From the NCBI GenBank assembly GCA_965240325.2, contig OZ251227.1:1054001-1118000 (forward strand): a DNA stretch of 64,000 nucleotides. The letters run 5' to 3'. The DNA is from Rebecca billardiae RCC1528. Taxonomy: Eukaryota; Haptophyta. The notes under the pieces were generated by a model. It was not told the origin of the DNA, ran no database searches, and worked only from the letters and a program-made list of their open reading frames with translations. Position numbers and translations under genes: made by a program. Shown here piece after piece: positions 1-10,753 of this stretch. The first letter of the stretch is position 1, and each line of letters starts with the position of its first letter.

Positions 1-474
1 CGATCGAGTCTGCAACGTGAGTCAGCGAGAGCTCGGCGATTGCCTCGTCCGCGCGCTCGAGCTTCTCCGCCTTGGGCATGTCGACGGGGAGCGTGAGGAG
101 GGAGGCGAAGGTGACGCACTCGCGCACCGACATTGTGGACGGGAGCAGGTCGTGCTGCTGGCAGTACGAGATGAGCGACGGCGGGTACGACGCGCCAAGC
201 AGCAGCGGCTCGTCGTCGACCGCGACGCGCCCCGAGCAGCGCGCGCCTCCCGGCACAATGCCCGCGAGCACGTCGAGGAAAGTGGTCTTGCCCGAGCCCG
301 AGGCGCCCATCACGCCGAGGCACTCGCCGGCGCGCGCGAGGCCGCTGACCGAAGAGAGGATCTGACGCCCGCTTGCCGCGACCACGCTCAGCTCGTCGAA
401 GGTCAGCTCGCTCACCGAGTGGGCCATGCTCGAGCCGGCGCGCGGCCCAATGCCGCCGGCGGGCGGCCCCGCGC

Positions 475-508
<34 letters not shown>

Positions 509-2584
509 GGCGGTCGTGGGCAGCATGGTGCCGCCCGCGGAGGAGGAGGCGCGCACGCGCGGCTTGCGGAGCACCAGCCAAAGAGCCGTCGGCGTGCCCA
601 CGACCACGAGCAGCGCCAGCACCGCGAGCGCGACGCTCGACGCCAGGCGCCACTCGCGCGTGCGCCTCCGCTGCACCAGCACTGCCTGGTCCACGCACTC
701 CGACACGCGGCAGTCGGCCGAGAGCGGGATGGGCAGGTCGGAGACGCTGACGACGCAGCGCGAGAGGCTGTCGTGCGGCGCGGCGCACGTGAAGCTCGCC
801 GAGCCGCCGATCGTGTCGCGCCCGAGCATCGACTTGAGCGCCTCCTTGTATGGGCCGAGGTCGCACTCGACGCGCTCGCAGTGCGCGGCGGAGGCGCCGT
901 TGGCAAAGTCGCAGCCGAGAGCGTCGCAGTGCACGGCGCCGGAGGAGAAGGGCGAGGACGTGGTGGGCGCGCCGATGATGATCTCGCACGACCCCTTCTC
1001 GCGCGGCTCCGCCGAGCACTCCACCGTGATCTGCAGCTCGGCGAACGCCTTGGGCACGTCGGCAGGCATGCACTCGTACGAGCGGCGCATCGGCTCGCGC
1101 GAGTGGAACTCAAAGTCGCCCGCGCTGCACGCGGCCGTGGCGCCGCACGCGGCGGGGGAGGCCGGGTCGCACAGCCCGCACGCCGCGCCGCCGAACCCCG
1201 CCGCGCACGCGCACTCGCACGTGCGCAGGTCGTACTGCGCGTTCGGGATGTCCAGGCACGCCGACTGCCGCTCCGCAGGGCACGACGAGCCCGAGTACGT
1301 GAAGAGCACGCGCGGCGCGCCGCAGCTCATCTCGTCGGCGAGCTCGACGACCAGCCGCTGGCCGGGGTCGCCAGGCCACAGCGTACACGCGATGGCGTCC
1401 TGCGGCTCGGGCGCGGGCGCGTGCCCGCGGAGCGCGCGTCGGCTCGGCGAGACCGCAGGGATGGCGCTCGCATCGGGCGGCGCCGCGCTCGCCGCCTCGC
1501 CGCCGTGACCGCCGCCCAAGCCTGCGGCGCCGAGCACGATCGCCTCGGCCAGAGCCTCGCTAACGGTGAGCGCACGGCGCCCATGGTGCCGCTCGTGGCG
1601 TGAGTGTCGGCCGAGGTGCCGCTCCGCCGGCGCGGCCGGCGCGGCCGGCGCGACCACCCCAACCTCCGGCCACGCCACCGCCGCCACCGCCGTCCCAGCA
1701 CCGTCTCCGCCGGCGGCGGGCGGGTGAAAGGCTTTCGATATGCTCGCGGGCGCCGGCAGCGCTTGCACATCCGAGCACTCGTGCACGTTGTCCTGCTCGT
1801 CGCGCGCCTGCACTCTGAGCGGCACGCCGTGGTCGATGAGCCGGAGGCCGCGCAGCGTGACGCGCGTCGACTCGTTCCACCTCCCGCCCGCCGGCTGGAT
1901 GGACTTGATGACCGACGAGCTGGAGGGCACCTCGGCCTGCTGCGCGACTATCTTGGCGATCAGATCGATGTGCGACTTCTTCCCCGGCAGCGACTCCGAG
2001 GTGAACGTGCCCGTGCCCGTGATGACCAGCTCGAGGTTGGGCGCGTCGCTGCAAGGCATGATCTCAGCGCGCAGGTGGAGAGGCTCGTCGGGCGACTCGA
2101 GCTGCAGCGAGTTGCCCAGCGCGGCCGCCTGGCCAGAGGTGATGCGCACGACGCCCGATCCCTCGAGCTCGCCGTCCTTTGTTGTGTTCAGCGCGCCGTC
2201 CGAGCGGAGCGCCGCCGCGACATCCGTCACGTCGATCTTGATGGCCGCCGCCTTCACGACGATGGCGCGCGGCACCATCGTGAGGTTCATCGAGATGGCG
2301 ACGCGCTCGCGCTTCCAGAAGGAATAGATGTCGCGGATGCGCCCCCAGTGCGGGCACTGGTCGCGATCCACCAGCTGGAGCCGCACCTCGCCCGACGCGG
2401 ATGGGCCGTGCGGCGCCTGCGGGAAGTCGACGTGCAGCCCCATGCCCATGATGTTGCCGCCCACGTCGACTGAGCTGGCGTCGGGGTCGATCGGAATGGT
2501 CAGGGTGCACACATCCGCTCCCGCCAATGAGCACCACGCGAAGGCGAGGAAGAGCCTCTTCGACGTGCGATCGGCGGACAACAT
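1..2584 (-). CDS. ABCG-family (White-type) ABC transporter with long N-terminal ectodomain, partial
   Basis: One open minus-strand frame runs without a stop from ATG at 2584 to the window start (about 861 residues), so the 3' end is missing. The first 25 residues form a signal peptide (KRLFLAFAWCSLAGADVCT), followed by a roughly 600-residue predicted extracellular region with Cys pairs and a laminin/EGF-like patch (CECACAAGFGGAACGLCD, near plus 1200). A membrane segment (SSVALAVLALLVVVGT, plus about 610-660) follows, then a nucleotide-binding domain with Walker A GASGSGKT at about residues 758-765, Q-loop QQHDLLP, and the ABCG-typical LSLTHVADS just before the edge. The order ectodomain-TM-NBD is known in plant ABCG24/28-like half-size transporters; the missing part should carry the ABC signature and six-helix domain. 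Substrate cannot be told. Head-to-head with the antiporter at 2934. No intron was needed. Confidence 0.85.
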
Positions 2585-2933
2585 GCTCGCTCGTCGCCCT
2601 TGCTTGATGCCGCCACCGATTGAAAGAGCGCGCTCATCCAAAGACTGGCAGGTTACGTTTGAGGCTTTTCTGTTCCGGTCAGCCGGACGGGTTGACGCAG
2701 TAGTCAGTACTTCTGCACCGGACAGATCCATCACACGCGTGGTTGTCCACCCTGTGCTGCGCAAAAGAAACGACGAATATGACGAAATCGCGATTTCGTC
2801 ATATTCATCGGTCATATCAAGGGCTCAAGGCGGCCCGAAAGCTCGCTTTCCTCGTCGCGCGCGGTCGCATTTGCGCGCGATCTGCTGGCAGGGCCCACAC
2901 GAGGGCGCAGGCAGCCCGAGCCAGCGAGCTGCG
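2585..2933. promoter_or_regulatory. shared promoter region with palindrome
   Basis: 349 bp separate the divergent start codons of the ABCG gene and the CPA2 antiporter, so both promoters must lie here or in the first codons. It contains the perfect 32 bp palindrome at 2775-2806 listed separately. No TATA box is obvious. Confidence 0.5.
2775..2806. repeat. perfect 32 bp palindrome
   Basis: The 16-base arms (GAATATGACGAAATCG and its exact complement) meet without a spacer at 2790/2791. Allowing one mismatch (2774/2807) the arms extend to 20 bases, 2771-2810. It could be a dimer-binding operator or a cruciform-forming site in the shared promoter. Confidence 0.85.
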
Positions 2934-4967
2934 ATGGGTGACGAGCCCGATTTCAAGTCTGCGATCGCCGTCTCGGCGTTCTGTGCTGGGCTCTGGGGCG
3001 CCGGCCGCGTGTGCAAGCGGTTCGGTGTGAGCACAGTGATCGGCGAGATCTTGGTGGGTGTCCTCCTTGGCCCGGCTGTGATCGACCTCGTCCCATTCTC
3101 CGACGTGTTCGAGCTGGCAGGCCTTGTGGGGGTCACGCTCATGGTCTTCGAGTCGGGGCTGCACGTCGACTTCGTGCACCTGCGCGAAGTGGGCGTGCGC
3201 GCCGGAGCGGTGGCCACGGTCGGCACGTTCCTCCCGATCGGCGCGGGCGTGGGCGCCATGCGCGCCTTCGGCTTCCCCGTGTGGCCCGTCGGGCTCGCCG
3301 TCGGCGTCGCACTCGCGCCAACATCCGTCGGGATGGCACTGCGGCTCCTGGCGGAGGCGGGCCTGCTGTCCCAGCACATCGGGCAGCTGGTCGTCGCCGC
3401 GGCCTTCTTTGACGACGTGCTGTCTCTGGTCGCGCTCACGCTGCTCCTCGAGATTGGCGACGCGATCAAGGAGGGCGTCGCGCTCGACGCGTGGAGCATC
3501 TCACGGCCGCTCGTCGAGGCGCTCGCGCTGTGCGTGCTCACCTTCGCCCTCGCCATGCCGATCGAGCGCTCGCCAACCGACGGCCCGGTGCGCCGCTACG
3601 CGTTTGGCTGGGCGGGCATCTTCCCTCGCGCCTTCTCGCACCTCTCGGCGCTCGCCGCGCGCGAGCACATCGAGAAGGCGCCGGCCGGCCCGGCGTGGCA
3701 CTCGGTGGGGAGCGACGAGTCGACGCGGCAGAGCTTGAGTGGCGGCGCCGGTCCCACGTTTGTCGACGCGCCCGAGGCGCCGCAGGAGGCGGAGGCCTCG
3801 GGCTCTCCTGACACGGCGCCGCAGCAGCAGCAAACCTTCTGGATGCGTGAGGCGCGCGCAAGCCAGGCGCACATCGCGCTCGACCGCTACGACTCGATCG
3901 AGGCGATGCTCGCGCACCTGCCCGACGCGGACGACGACCCCAACGGCCCGCTCGACCCGAGCGCGCGCGCCACCCTCGCCTTCATGTTCTGCACGCTCAC
4001 GCTGTTCTGCGCGGTCGCCGAGCACATCGGCTCGCACCTGCTGGGCGCCTTCCTCGCCGGCATGTGCTTCTCGACGCTGCACGGCGGCCTCGCGCTGTGG
4101 CACTCGCAGTGCAAGCGCATCGCCGCTTGGCTCATCCGCTTCTTCTTCGCGGCGACTGTGGGCTTCGCCGTGCCCGTGCGCGCGATGCTCTCGGCGCGCG
4201 CGCTCGGGCTGGGCGTGCTCCTCGCCCTCGGCCCCGCGTGCCTCACTAAGCTCACGTCCGGGCTGCTCGCTGGGCCGACCGAGGCGCTCATCGTTGGTGT
4301 TGCGATGCTGGGCCGCGGGGAGTTCGCGTTCCTGGTCGCCGAGACTGCGCGCTCAACGCTGCTCAACCCCGCGCCGAAGACGTTTGCGCACGAGTCGGCC
4401 CGCCTGCTGCCGAGCGGACGGGGCTACTACTGCTACGACGGCGATTGCGGCCCGGATGGGGCAAAGGCGCTTGGGATGTCCGCCGAGGCCGGTGAGACAG
4501 GCCGCGCCTACCAGGCAGCCGCGCAGTGGTGCGCGCACTGCGTGCTTGCCGAGGACGGCTCGCGGCAGTGCGACCTCGCGCCCGCGCCTGGACGGCGCTA
4601 CTGGGCCCTCGGCCCCGAGTGCGACGCGCGCCCCGCCGAGTGCGACTGCGTCGCGATGATGGACGCGGACTCGTTCGCCGTGTGCATGTGGGCGCTCGTC
4701 CTCGCGTCCGTGCTCGCACCGCTCGGCTTTGCGGCCGTCCTGCGGCGCAGACGCGCTCGAGCAAGTGCGTCCGGCCCTGTGACGCCACGGGCCGCGGCTG
4801 GTGTGCCGGGAGCTGCAGCGTCGACGGTGCAGTCCGCATCGGGCGCGCTTGGCAACGGCAGCGAGGGTGGCTCGAAGTCGACGAAGCAGGTGACGGTCGC
4901 GTCGCCGCCAGCGACATCTGTGTCGTGGCGAGGACCGTCATCAGCAACGTCCACGGAGCTGGTGTGA
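2934..4967 (+). CDS. CPA2-type monovalent cation/proton antiporter
   Basis: The protein is 677 residues if the first ATG of the membrane domain is used (MGDEPDFKSA); the frame stays open upstream, but that stretch lacks protein character. Hydrophobic segments from residue 10 on match the Kef/NapA-like CPA2 fold: GEILVGVLLGP, FESGLHVDF, VALAPTSVGMALRLL, and the ion-site acidic pair FFDD (D160-D161) in AAAFFDDVLSLVAL. Family members exchange Na+ or K+ for H+ across endomembranes, plastid or plasma membrane. A polar loop (about 210-330) splits the domain, and after GRGEFAFLVAETA there is an unusual Cys-rich hydrophilic insertion (about 490-575) before a last helix (about 580-602) and a basic tail. 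Single exon, divergent from the ABCG gene. Family is firm; ion and compartment are not. Confidence 0.88.
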   Translation: MGDEPDFKSAIAVSAFCAGLWGAGRVCKRFGVSTVIGEILVGVLLGPAVIDLVPFSDVFELAGLVGVTLMVFESGLHVDFVHLREVGVRAGAVATVGTFLPIGAGVGAMRAFGFPVWPVGLAVGVALAPTSVGMALRLLAEAGLLSQHIGQLVVAAAFFDDVLSLVALTLLLEIGDAIKEGVALDAWSISRPLVEALALCVLTFALAMPIERSPTDGPVRRYAFGWAGIFPRAFSHLSALAAREHIEKAPAGPAWHSVGSDESTRQSLSGGAGPTFVDAPEAPQEAEASGSPDTAPQQQQTFWMREARASQAHIALDRYDSIEAMLAHLPDADDDPNGPLDPSARATLAFMFCTLTLFCAVAEHIGSHLLGAFLAGMCFSTLHGGLALWHSQCKRIAAWLIRFFFAATVGFAVPVRAMLSARALGLGVLLALGPACLTKLTSGLLAGPTEALIVGVAMLGRGEFAFLVAETARSTLLNPAPKTFAHESARLLPSGRGYYCYDGDCGPDGAKALGMSAEAGETGRAYQAAAQWCAHCVLAEDGSRQCDLAPAPGRRYWALGPECDARPAECDCVAMMDADSFAVCMWALVLASVLAPLGFAAVLRRRRARASASGPVTPRAAAGVPGAAASTVQSASGALGNGSEGGSKSTKQVTVASPPATSVSWRGPSSATSTELV

Positions 4968-5629
4968 CTCATCTGCCAATCCACTGTGATGACAATGATC
5001 GATATGTGGCATGCGCGCTGATGATGAGTCAAATGCTGATGAACTTTGGATCCCGCCGGCCTCCCGGACCCGGGGCCGGCGGCTGAGCCGGCTGACGAGT
5101 CGGACGGTCAGACGGAGTGACGGCTGATAGTGATTCGGACAGATAGTAGGTCGCGGCGGCGCAGACGGTCCACTCACCATCTATCACTTGACTCCGTCGG
5201 TCCAGGACTCGGGCGGAGGCGACGACTTGGCATCACTTCATGCACGTATTGCCCTTGGACGAGGCTCGGCGGAGCAAGGCCAAGGGCCCTTGCTCGTCGA
5301 GGAGCACAGGCCGTCTGGCCAGCAGGCTGTAGTAGACTGCTGCAACAGCGACCGTGTGTCGCGTCGTGGTTGGATGCCGTGCGTGAAGGCCGGGGCTGAC
5401 AAGTCGTCGCCCAATGACACTGCCGGAAAGCAGAGAGGACTGGACATCAGCAGTTGTCATCAGACAAGCCAGCACAGTGGAGCCCGGAGGGGCGCGCGAG
5501 GGCCCCAATGAGTACCAAGAGCGGTGCAGGATTTGAGGGCAAGCACGGTCAATTCCAATTCGGTCGCCGATGGCAACGAGCACGAGTGGTACCCATGTAT
5601 GTCGTCCCGGTCTAGGCGCTAGGGTGGGC
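4968..5629. other. intergenic, no gene recognised
   Basis: Sequence of mixed composition between the antiporter stop and the 3' end of the small basic gene. Short open frames exist (for example 5188-5511 plus) but none has recognisable motifs or a partner exon. I see nothing supportable here. Confidence 0.5.
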
Positions 5630-5842
5630 TCAATCCTCCGCCATGGCCTCTAGCTGAGCACCTTTCCTCTTGTTGAGCAACCGCTGCTTCTTCTTCGAGA
5701 GGCCCCGCGCTGCAACAGATGTCTTTGCCACGATCTTCTTCATACGCTCCTTCCTCTTCGTCGAGGTTGTCTTCGGCCGCGGGAATGCCTTTGAAAACTT
5801 CGGCTTGTCCTTGTTGATCGCGCCCGACCCGCATGACACCAT
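5630..5842 (-). CDS. small lysine/arginine-rich protein, unrecognised
   Basis: A 70-residue frame from ATG at 5842, strongly basic throughout (KDKPKFSKAFPRPKTTSTKR, then KRKERMKKIVAKTSVA and LSKKKQRLLNKRKG) with an acidic tail EAMAED. No membrane segment or signal. The composition is that of a nucleolar or ribosome-assembly factor, but I cannot assign a family. Codon use is GC-rich like its neighbours, and the lysine codons are nearly all AAG, which supports real coding. It may have an upstream exon, since the frame is open above the ATG. Head-to-head with the SLC10A7-like gene, 283 bp between start codons. Confidence 0.5.
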   Translation of the reverse strand: MVSCGSGAINKDKPKFSKAFPRPKTTSTKRKERMKKIVAKTSVAARGLSKKKQRLLNKRKGAQLEAMAED

Positions 5843-6125
5843 GGCTTGCAAAGCTGCGCGTGGACGTCACAGGGCCGCCCTCGTGCCAAGCTGTTGAGCC
5901 AGCGGGGCCAGCCCGCGCAGCGGTTCATCCGGATTCCGCAGAAGATGCTCCGGTCCGGCCGCAAAAGTGGGGGGTCGTCATCTTGCATCGGCAGCAATGC
6001 CGGCCGCGTCTCCTCTCGTCATCGTCAGCATCGCACTCTCGCCGGGCTGGCCACGGGCGAATCCAGCACCGCTTCGGGTCCCTGTTCGCGCCCACCCGCC
6101 TTTGCGTCCATCTCCTGACGCCTCC

Positions 6126-7208
6126 ATGTCCTCAGAGCCGCCTTCTCACCGCGATGGCGGCCTCGGTCTTGTGGTTCGCGGCTCCTTGTCGCGCTCGGCA
6201 AGCTTTGCAAAGGTAAACTACTTTCCACTCGGAATGATCTGCGCGGTGCTTGCCGCTCGACTCGCTCCCGGCGTCGGCATGGACAACGGACCACTCCAGC
6301 TCAAGCTTCTCGTCGGTCGCTACGGCGTCTCGCTCATCTTCTTTCTCTCGGGCCTCGGCCTCAAGCTGTCTGAGCTCACCACTGCGATGCGCTCGATGCG
6401 CACGAACGCGCTCGTGCAGGCAGTGTCATTCGGACTGTGGCCAGCGTGCACGTGGGCGGTCACTATTGGTGCCCGTGCCGTTGGCGCGCCTGTAAGCTCC
6501 GCTCTGCTCGACGGTCTCCTCGTCCTGGCGTGCCTTCCGACCACGGTGAACATGTGCGTCGTGCTCACGCAGTCTGCAGGCGGCTCCGTCGCGCTTGCGC
6601 TCACCAACGCGGTCCTCGGCAACCTCCTCGGCGTGTTCGTGACTCCACTCTTGCTGGTCTGGCTGCTCGGCAAGAGCGCGGATGTGCAGCTGGGCGGCGT
6701 CTGCGTGAAGCTCGTGCGCACCGTCCTCGTGCCAGTCGCAGCCGGCCAGGCTCTCCGCTGGAGCGCGGCGGTGCGCAGCTTTGCGGCGGCGCATAAGCGC
6801 ACAACAAAGCTTGCGTCAGAAACCGTGCTCCTGCTCATCATCTACAACACTTTCTGCAACACCTTTGGCTCGGGCGGCGTCGCCCTCACCCGGCCCGACA
6901 CTCTCGCCCTCGCCCTCGGCTTGCCGAGCGCGTACATTCTCGCAACCCTCACAGGCCTTTGGGCCCTGCGCCAGACCACGCTGCCTGAGGCTGATGCTGT
7001 GGCAGTGCTCTTCTGTGCGTCGCAGAAGACCCTGGCGTTCGGGCTGCCTCTGATTCGTCTCATGTTTGCAGGCCATCCCGACCTTGCGTTCTACTCGGCA
7101 CCCATCATGGTCCTTCACCCGCTCCAGCTGCTGGTCGGCAGCGTGATGCTTCCGGGACTCCGGCGGCGCGTGGCCGGCGACGCGGGCAGCAGTCTCAAGG
7201 CATCTTGA
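6126..7208 (+). CDS. SLC10A7: SLC10A7/RCH1-like bile-acid:sodium-symporter-family membrane protein
   Basis: 360 residues from ATG 6126 (MSSEPPSHRDGG); the same frame has an earlier ATG at 5997 that would add a basic leader. About ten hydrophobic segments and the family signatures are clear: YGVSLIFFLSGLGLK, LACLPTTVNMCVVLTQSAGG, NAVLGNLLGVFVTPLLL, and LFCASQKTLAFGLPLIRLMF near the C-terminus. Members of the SLC10A7/yeast RCH1 subgroup (often annotated as putative sodium bile acid cotransporter) affect calcium handling and Golgi glycosylation rather than bile acid uptake; that role is known for animals and fungi and only inferred here. Single exon; shares a 283 bp promoter region with the small basic gene. 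Confidence 0.88.
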   Translation: MSSEPPSHRDGGLGLVVRGSLSRSASFAKVNYFPLGMICAVLAARLAPGVGMDNGPLQLKLLVGRYGVSLIFFLSGLGLKLSELTTAMRSMRTNALVQAVSFGLWPACTWAVTIGARAVGAPVSSALLDGLLVLACLPTTVNMCVVLTQSAGGSVALALTNAVLGNLLGVFVTPLLLVWLLGKSADVQLGGVCVKLVRTVLVPVAAGQALRWSAAVRSFAAAHKRTTKLASETVLLLIIYNTFCNTFGSGGVALTRPDTLALALGLPSAYILATLTGLWALRQTTLPEADAVAVLFCASQKTLAFGLPLIRLMFAGHPDLAFYSAPIMVLHPLQLLVGSVMLPGLRRRVAGDAGSSLKAS

Positions 7209-7953
7209 AGCCTCTTATCATCTATAAGACTTCAGCCGCTCACGATGGCAGCGGTGTGCGACGGTCTAGCGCGCAGCACTCCGCCAGCCGACAGCGGGGC
7301 TGATGAGGGCGCATCACTCACCAGCCCAGCATCGTCATCGCGCAGAGCCACGCTCCGACGGCTCCGAGCCCGGGCTCGGGATAGACTGTGAACCGTAGCC
7401 ACGGAGACGACGGAGCGGCGGAGTGAGAGGGAGGCTTCGTCAGTCGAGAGAGTCAGCAGAGCCAGATGAGTCAGAGAGAGCAGAGAGCAGAGAGAGAGAG
7501 AGAGAGAGAGAGAGATTGAGAGAAAAAGCGCTACAGTATCGAGTAGAGAGAGAGCTAGTCTGAACTAGATGACTTAGTATAGTTTATTAGTTAGCTCGTC
7601 ACGGACGGATCGAGTGCGCACCGGTTATCGCAGTAGTATGTATAAATCGTCAGAGTAACTACTCAGTATGACATGATGAGACTCGGTACGACTGGTCATC
7701 CTATAACTGCGTAGTAGCGCCAGCTGCAGCAATTTAGATTCAATTTCATCAATATATACCGGGCTGTGGTTACGAACAGGTGAATCTATCGTCGTCAGCA
7801 CCGCGAGCACGCCTTGCGGTTACTTGCGCGGCGGCGCCGCGGTGCGATTGACTATTGAGCTAGCCAGTGACATCACAGGATTCAGGGATCCATGATCAGC
7901 CATCGATCGCATCGGTTCGCATCGCCATCATGTCACACGGCCTCTGCAGCGCA
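7209..7953. other. intergenic with GA microsatellite
   Basis: About 745 bp between the convergent SLC10A7-like and 8-10 kb genes. A GA dinucleotide run lies at about 7490-7517 inside a wider purine-rich stretch (7440-7560); the rest is AT-richer than the coding parts. No gene seen. Confidence 0.6.
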
Positions 7954-10609
7954 TCAGGGTGCAGCTCCGACGTTCTTCAGTCGACGCTCGAAGCCGGGTG
8001 AAGGGAACGCTTGCACGGCCGCCTCCTTGGAATCTGGGTCACCAGCGGCGCCCGTGTAACGCGCCATGATCACGCCACCGTTGTCCAGGCCGATGAAGGC
8101 AAGCGGCTGGCTCGTGTGCACGGCCATGCTTGTCGGCTTGGGCGGCGCGCCTGCGCACTTGAGCGCCGCACTGAGCCCCTGCGCAAGCGAGAAAGCGCTG
8201 CCACCTGCGGGCACGCCGTCGGCGCTGTGGATGCACGCAGCAGGTGGGGCAGCGGGGCGCGCGCGCATGAGGGCGGGCCATCGGGCGCATAGGCGTGCAC
8301 AAGCGCGGAGCAGCTGGGCGAAGCAGGGCTGGCCAAGCGCGGCGCGCACCCTGTGATGGGGCCGAGCACGAGCAAGTGCCTCTCCGTGCAGACGAGCAGC
8401 ACGCACTCGCACCAACGGCCGTCCGCCGCGAGCCCTCCGCACGGCGCGAGTGCAGCGGCGCGGAGCTTGGGCGTTGGCGTGTGCGGCAAGTCGTCTGCCG
8501 CGGCAAAGGCGTGCGCAGGGAGCGACCACAGCTCGCTGAGCGAGGGCGGGTGGTCCTCGTTGTACTCAGGCGCGAGCGTGAAGGCCATCGCGGCGGCGGT
8601 CGTCACGACCACGAGGACGCGGTCGGCCTCGTCTCTGTGCCACTCCGCGCTGAGCACGCGCAGCGGCTCGGCTGACGCGCTGTCTGCGTGCGAGGCGAGC
8701 CGCTCCACACAGGTCGTCGGCACGACGGTGAACTTGCCGTCCGCGAATCGGTCGACGCGCATGATCTGCACGGACGTCGGCGAGACGAGCGCCATGTACA
8801 CGCTGTCGCCGCTCTCCTCGGCCGGGTCGACCGCCTCGATCGCGCAGCGCTGCACGGTGTCGCCGAGCGAGTGTGGGCTCTCCTTTGCGGCAAAAGAATA
8901 CTTGCTGTTCTCGTGCTGCATGGGGTCGTAGTCTGTCGACGAGTAGATCTGCACGACGCGCACGCATCGCGCGGTGACGAAGATCCACTGCGACCGGCCG
9001 CCGAGCGCCACGCAGAGCGCGCCCTCGGCGGGCCGCTCGATCTTCCTGCCGTACATGTGCTGATCGACCTCTTGGAGGCACGCGTTGCCCCCCACCTGGC
9101 AGAAGATGTCCTGCAGCACCGCGTGCGCAACGGCGGGGGCGGGAGGCGGGGGGCGGGTCAGACGGGCTCGGCCGACGGGCCGCCCAGCGCGTCTCGCGCC
9201 GCGCGAGCGGTACGCGCTCGCACCCGGAGGAAGCAGAGGCTCGGCCTCGTCTTCGAGCTGATGAGCGAGAAGTGCGCGCAGGTGCTGCCGTCGGAGAGCA
9301 CAAACAGGTTGCGGGTCGAGCGCGTGTACATGGCGTGCGGCCCGTCTGTGGGGGCTCGGCTCGGCGGCACCGTGCGGTGGCAGCCGAACAGCGCGGGCTG
9401 CGCGGGCAGCGAGGCGTCGGCCGAGGCCGGGCAGCGCGCGACCACCGCGCCGTGCGGCCCTCCCGCGCACCACGCGCTCCAGTTCTCCTCCCGCGCCGGG
9501 TCGCGCACGCTGTACAGCACGATCTGCCCGTCCTCGTGCTGCGCGCACACGCCCGCGCTCGCCGTGGAGCCGCGCTTCGTGGTGTACTCGGGCGGCTCGG
9601 CCAGCGCGCTGAGGAAGACCAGGTTGCGCACGCCGTGCCGCGGCACGCCCGTGAGCTCGGGCGGTGGCGGCGGGCGCACCTCGCACAGCGAAAGGCCCGG
9701 GGAATGCGCAAACGCGCCGCGCGCCGCGAGGCGCGCGCGCTTGTTCGCGCGCTCGGCAGCGCTGGGATCGGCCGCGCCGGTGGGGTCCATGCGCGCCTCG
9801 GCGGCACGGTGCTCGCCGTCGAGCGTGCAGGCCGAGAGGACCGGGCACTTGAGCGCGCTGTCCTGCAGCTCCTTGACGATGCTCCCGCCCGGCTCGACGT
9901 CCTGCCCATCCTCGAGCGCTTGCAGCTTCTTGAGGGCAACCTTGAAACTCGCCGAGCCGCACGCGAACGCGCGGCACAGAAGCTTGTGCAGCCCGTCCTG
10001 CTCGCTCACGAGCATCTTGCGCTCCTGCGCGCTCGACCTGCGCATTCGCTCCCTGTGCAGCAGGTAGTAGACGCGCAGCAGCTTGGCCTTCCCAAGGCGT
10101 TCGCCCACGGGCACATCCGCGCTCTCGATCGGCGTGATGGCGCGCGCGTCGACAAACGTGGCGAGGTACTCGAGCGCCGGCGCCGGGCCCACCGTCTCGA
10201 GCAGGTGGACAAGGTGCTTCGCGTCGAAGCACAGCACGCGCGCCACGCTGTCGATCAGTGCCTTCTGCTCCGTGTCGTCGTCGGCCAGGCGCTCGCTCCA
10301 GCTGCCAAGCGCCCTCTTCACCGACAGCTCGCTCTTCTCCTCGAGCTCGACCTCGTCCAGGGAGAGCCGCGCCCCGCGGACGGACCGATCCACGCCGAGC
10401 GCACGCAGCACCGCGTCAATCCGCTGGGCCTTCAGCTCGGAGGCGCGCGCAAACTCCTTGTTCCTGTCGTGCCACACCTTCGCCCAGATGAGCTCCTGCT
10501 TGCGCACGTGGAGCAGGCGCACGACAGAGCTCCAGACGGGAGCGCGCAGCGCGCGCGTAAGCTCCGCTGGGATCGCGGCCAATGTCGGCGTCTCGGTCTC
10601 CACCACCAT
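7954..10609 (-). CDS. unrecognised 805-residue protein, three exons
   Basis: Exons 10609-9224, 9110-8350 and 8224-7954 join in phase with GT-AG introns of 113 and 125 nt (donors GTGCGA and GTGCGC; acceptors CTGCAG and CCACAG), total 2418 nt. The joined frame has no stop before TGA at 7954. The first 250 residues look helical and charged (WAKVWHDRNKEFARASELKA); the middle and C-terminal parts have short hydrophobic strands each followed by a turn (RSQWIFVTARCVRVVQIYSS, CVLLVCTERHLLVLGPITG, QPLAFIGLDNGGVIMARYTG), which suggests a beta-propeller such as a degenerate WD40 or nucleoporin-like fold. I do not recognise the family. A Mutator-like insertion sits 100 bp upstream of the ATG. Confidence 0.7.
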
Positions 10610-10753
10610 CCCCTCGAACGGTTGAGACTCTCTGCCGTCGACGAGAACTCGCCGCTCAGCCTCGGGCTCGGTCGGCTCGCCCGCCTCGGTCGTCAGCTCG
10701 GTCCGCGCGAGTTGAGACCCCTTACGTATTTACAGACGGTCTCTGCTGGAGAC

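Noticed and set aside
17-1603. 528-residue plus-strand open frame
   Set aside because: It is antisense to the ABCG gene, is Arg/Ala/Gly-rich without motifs, and exists only because high GC removes stops.
5188-5511. 107-residue plus frame between antiporter and small basic gene
   Set aside because: No motif, mixed composition and no supporting context.
8070-10232. 720-residue minus frame as a single-exon protein
   Set aside because: Only its middle part carries protein-like wording; phase-matched GT-AG introns give a better three-exon model.
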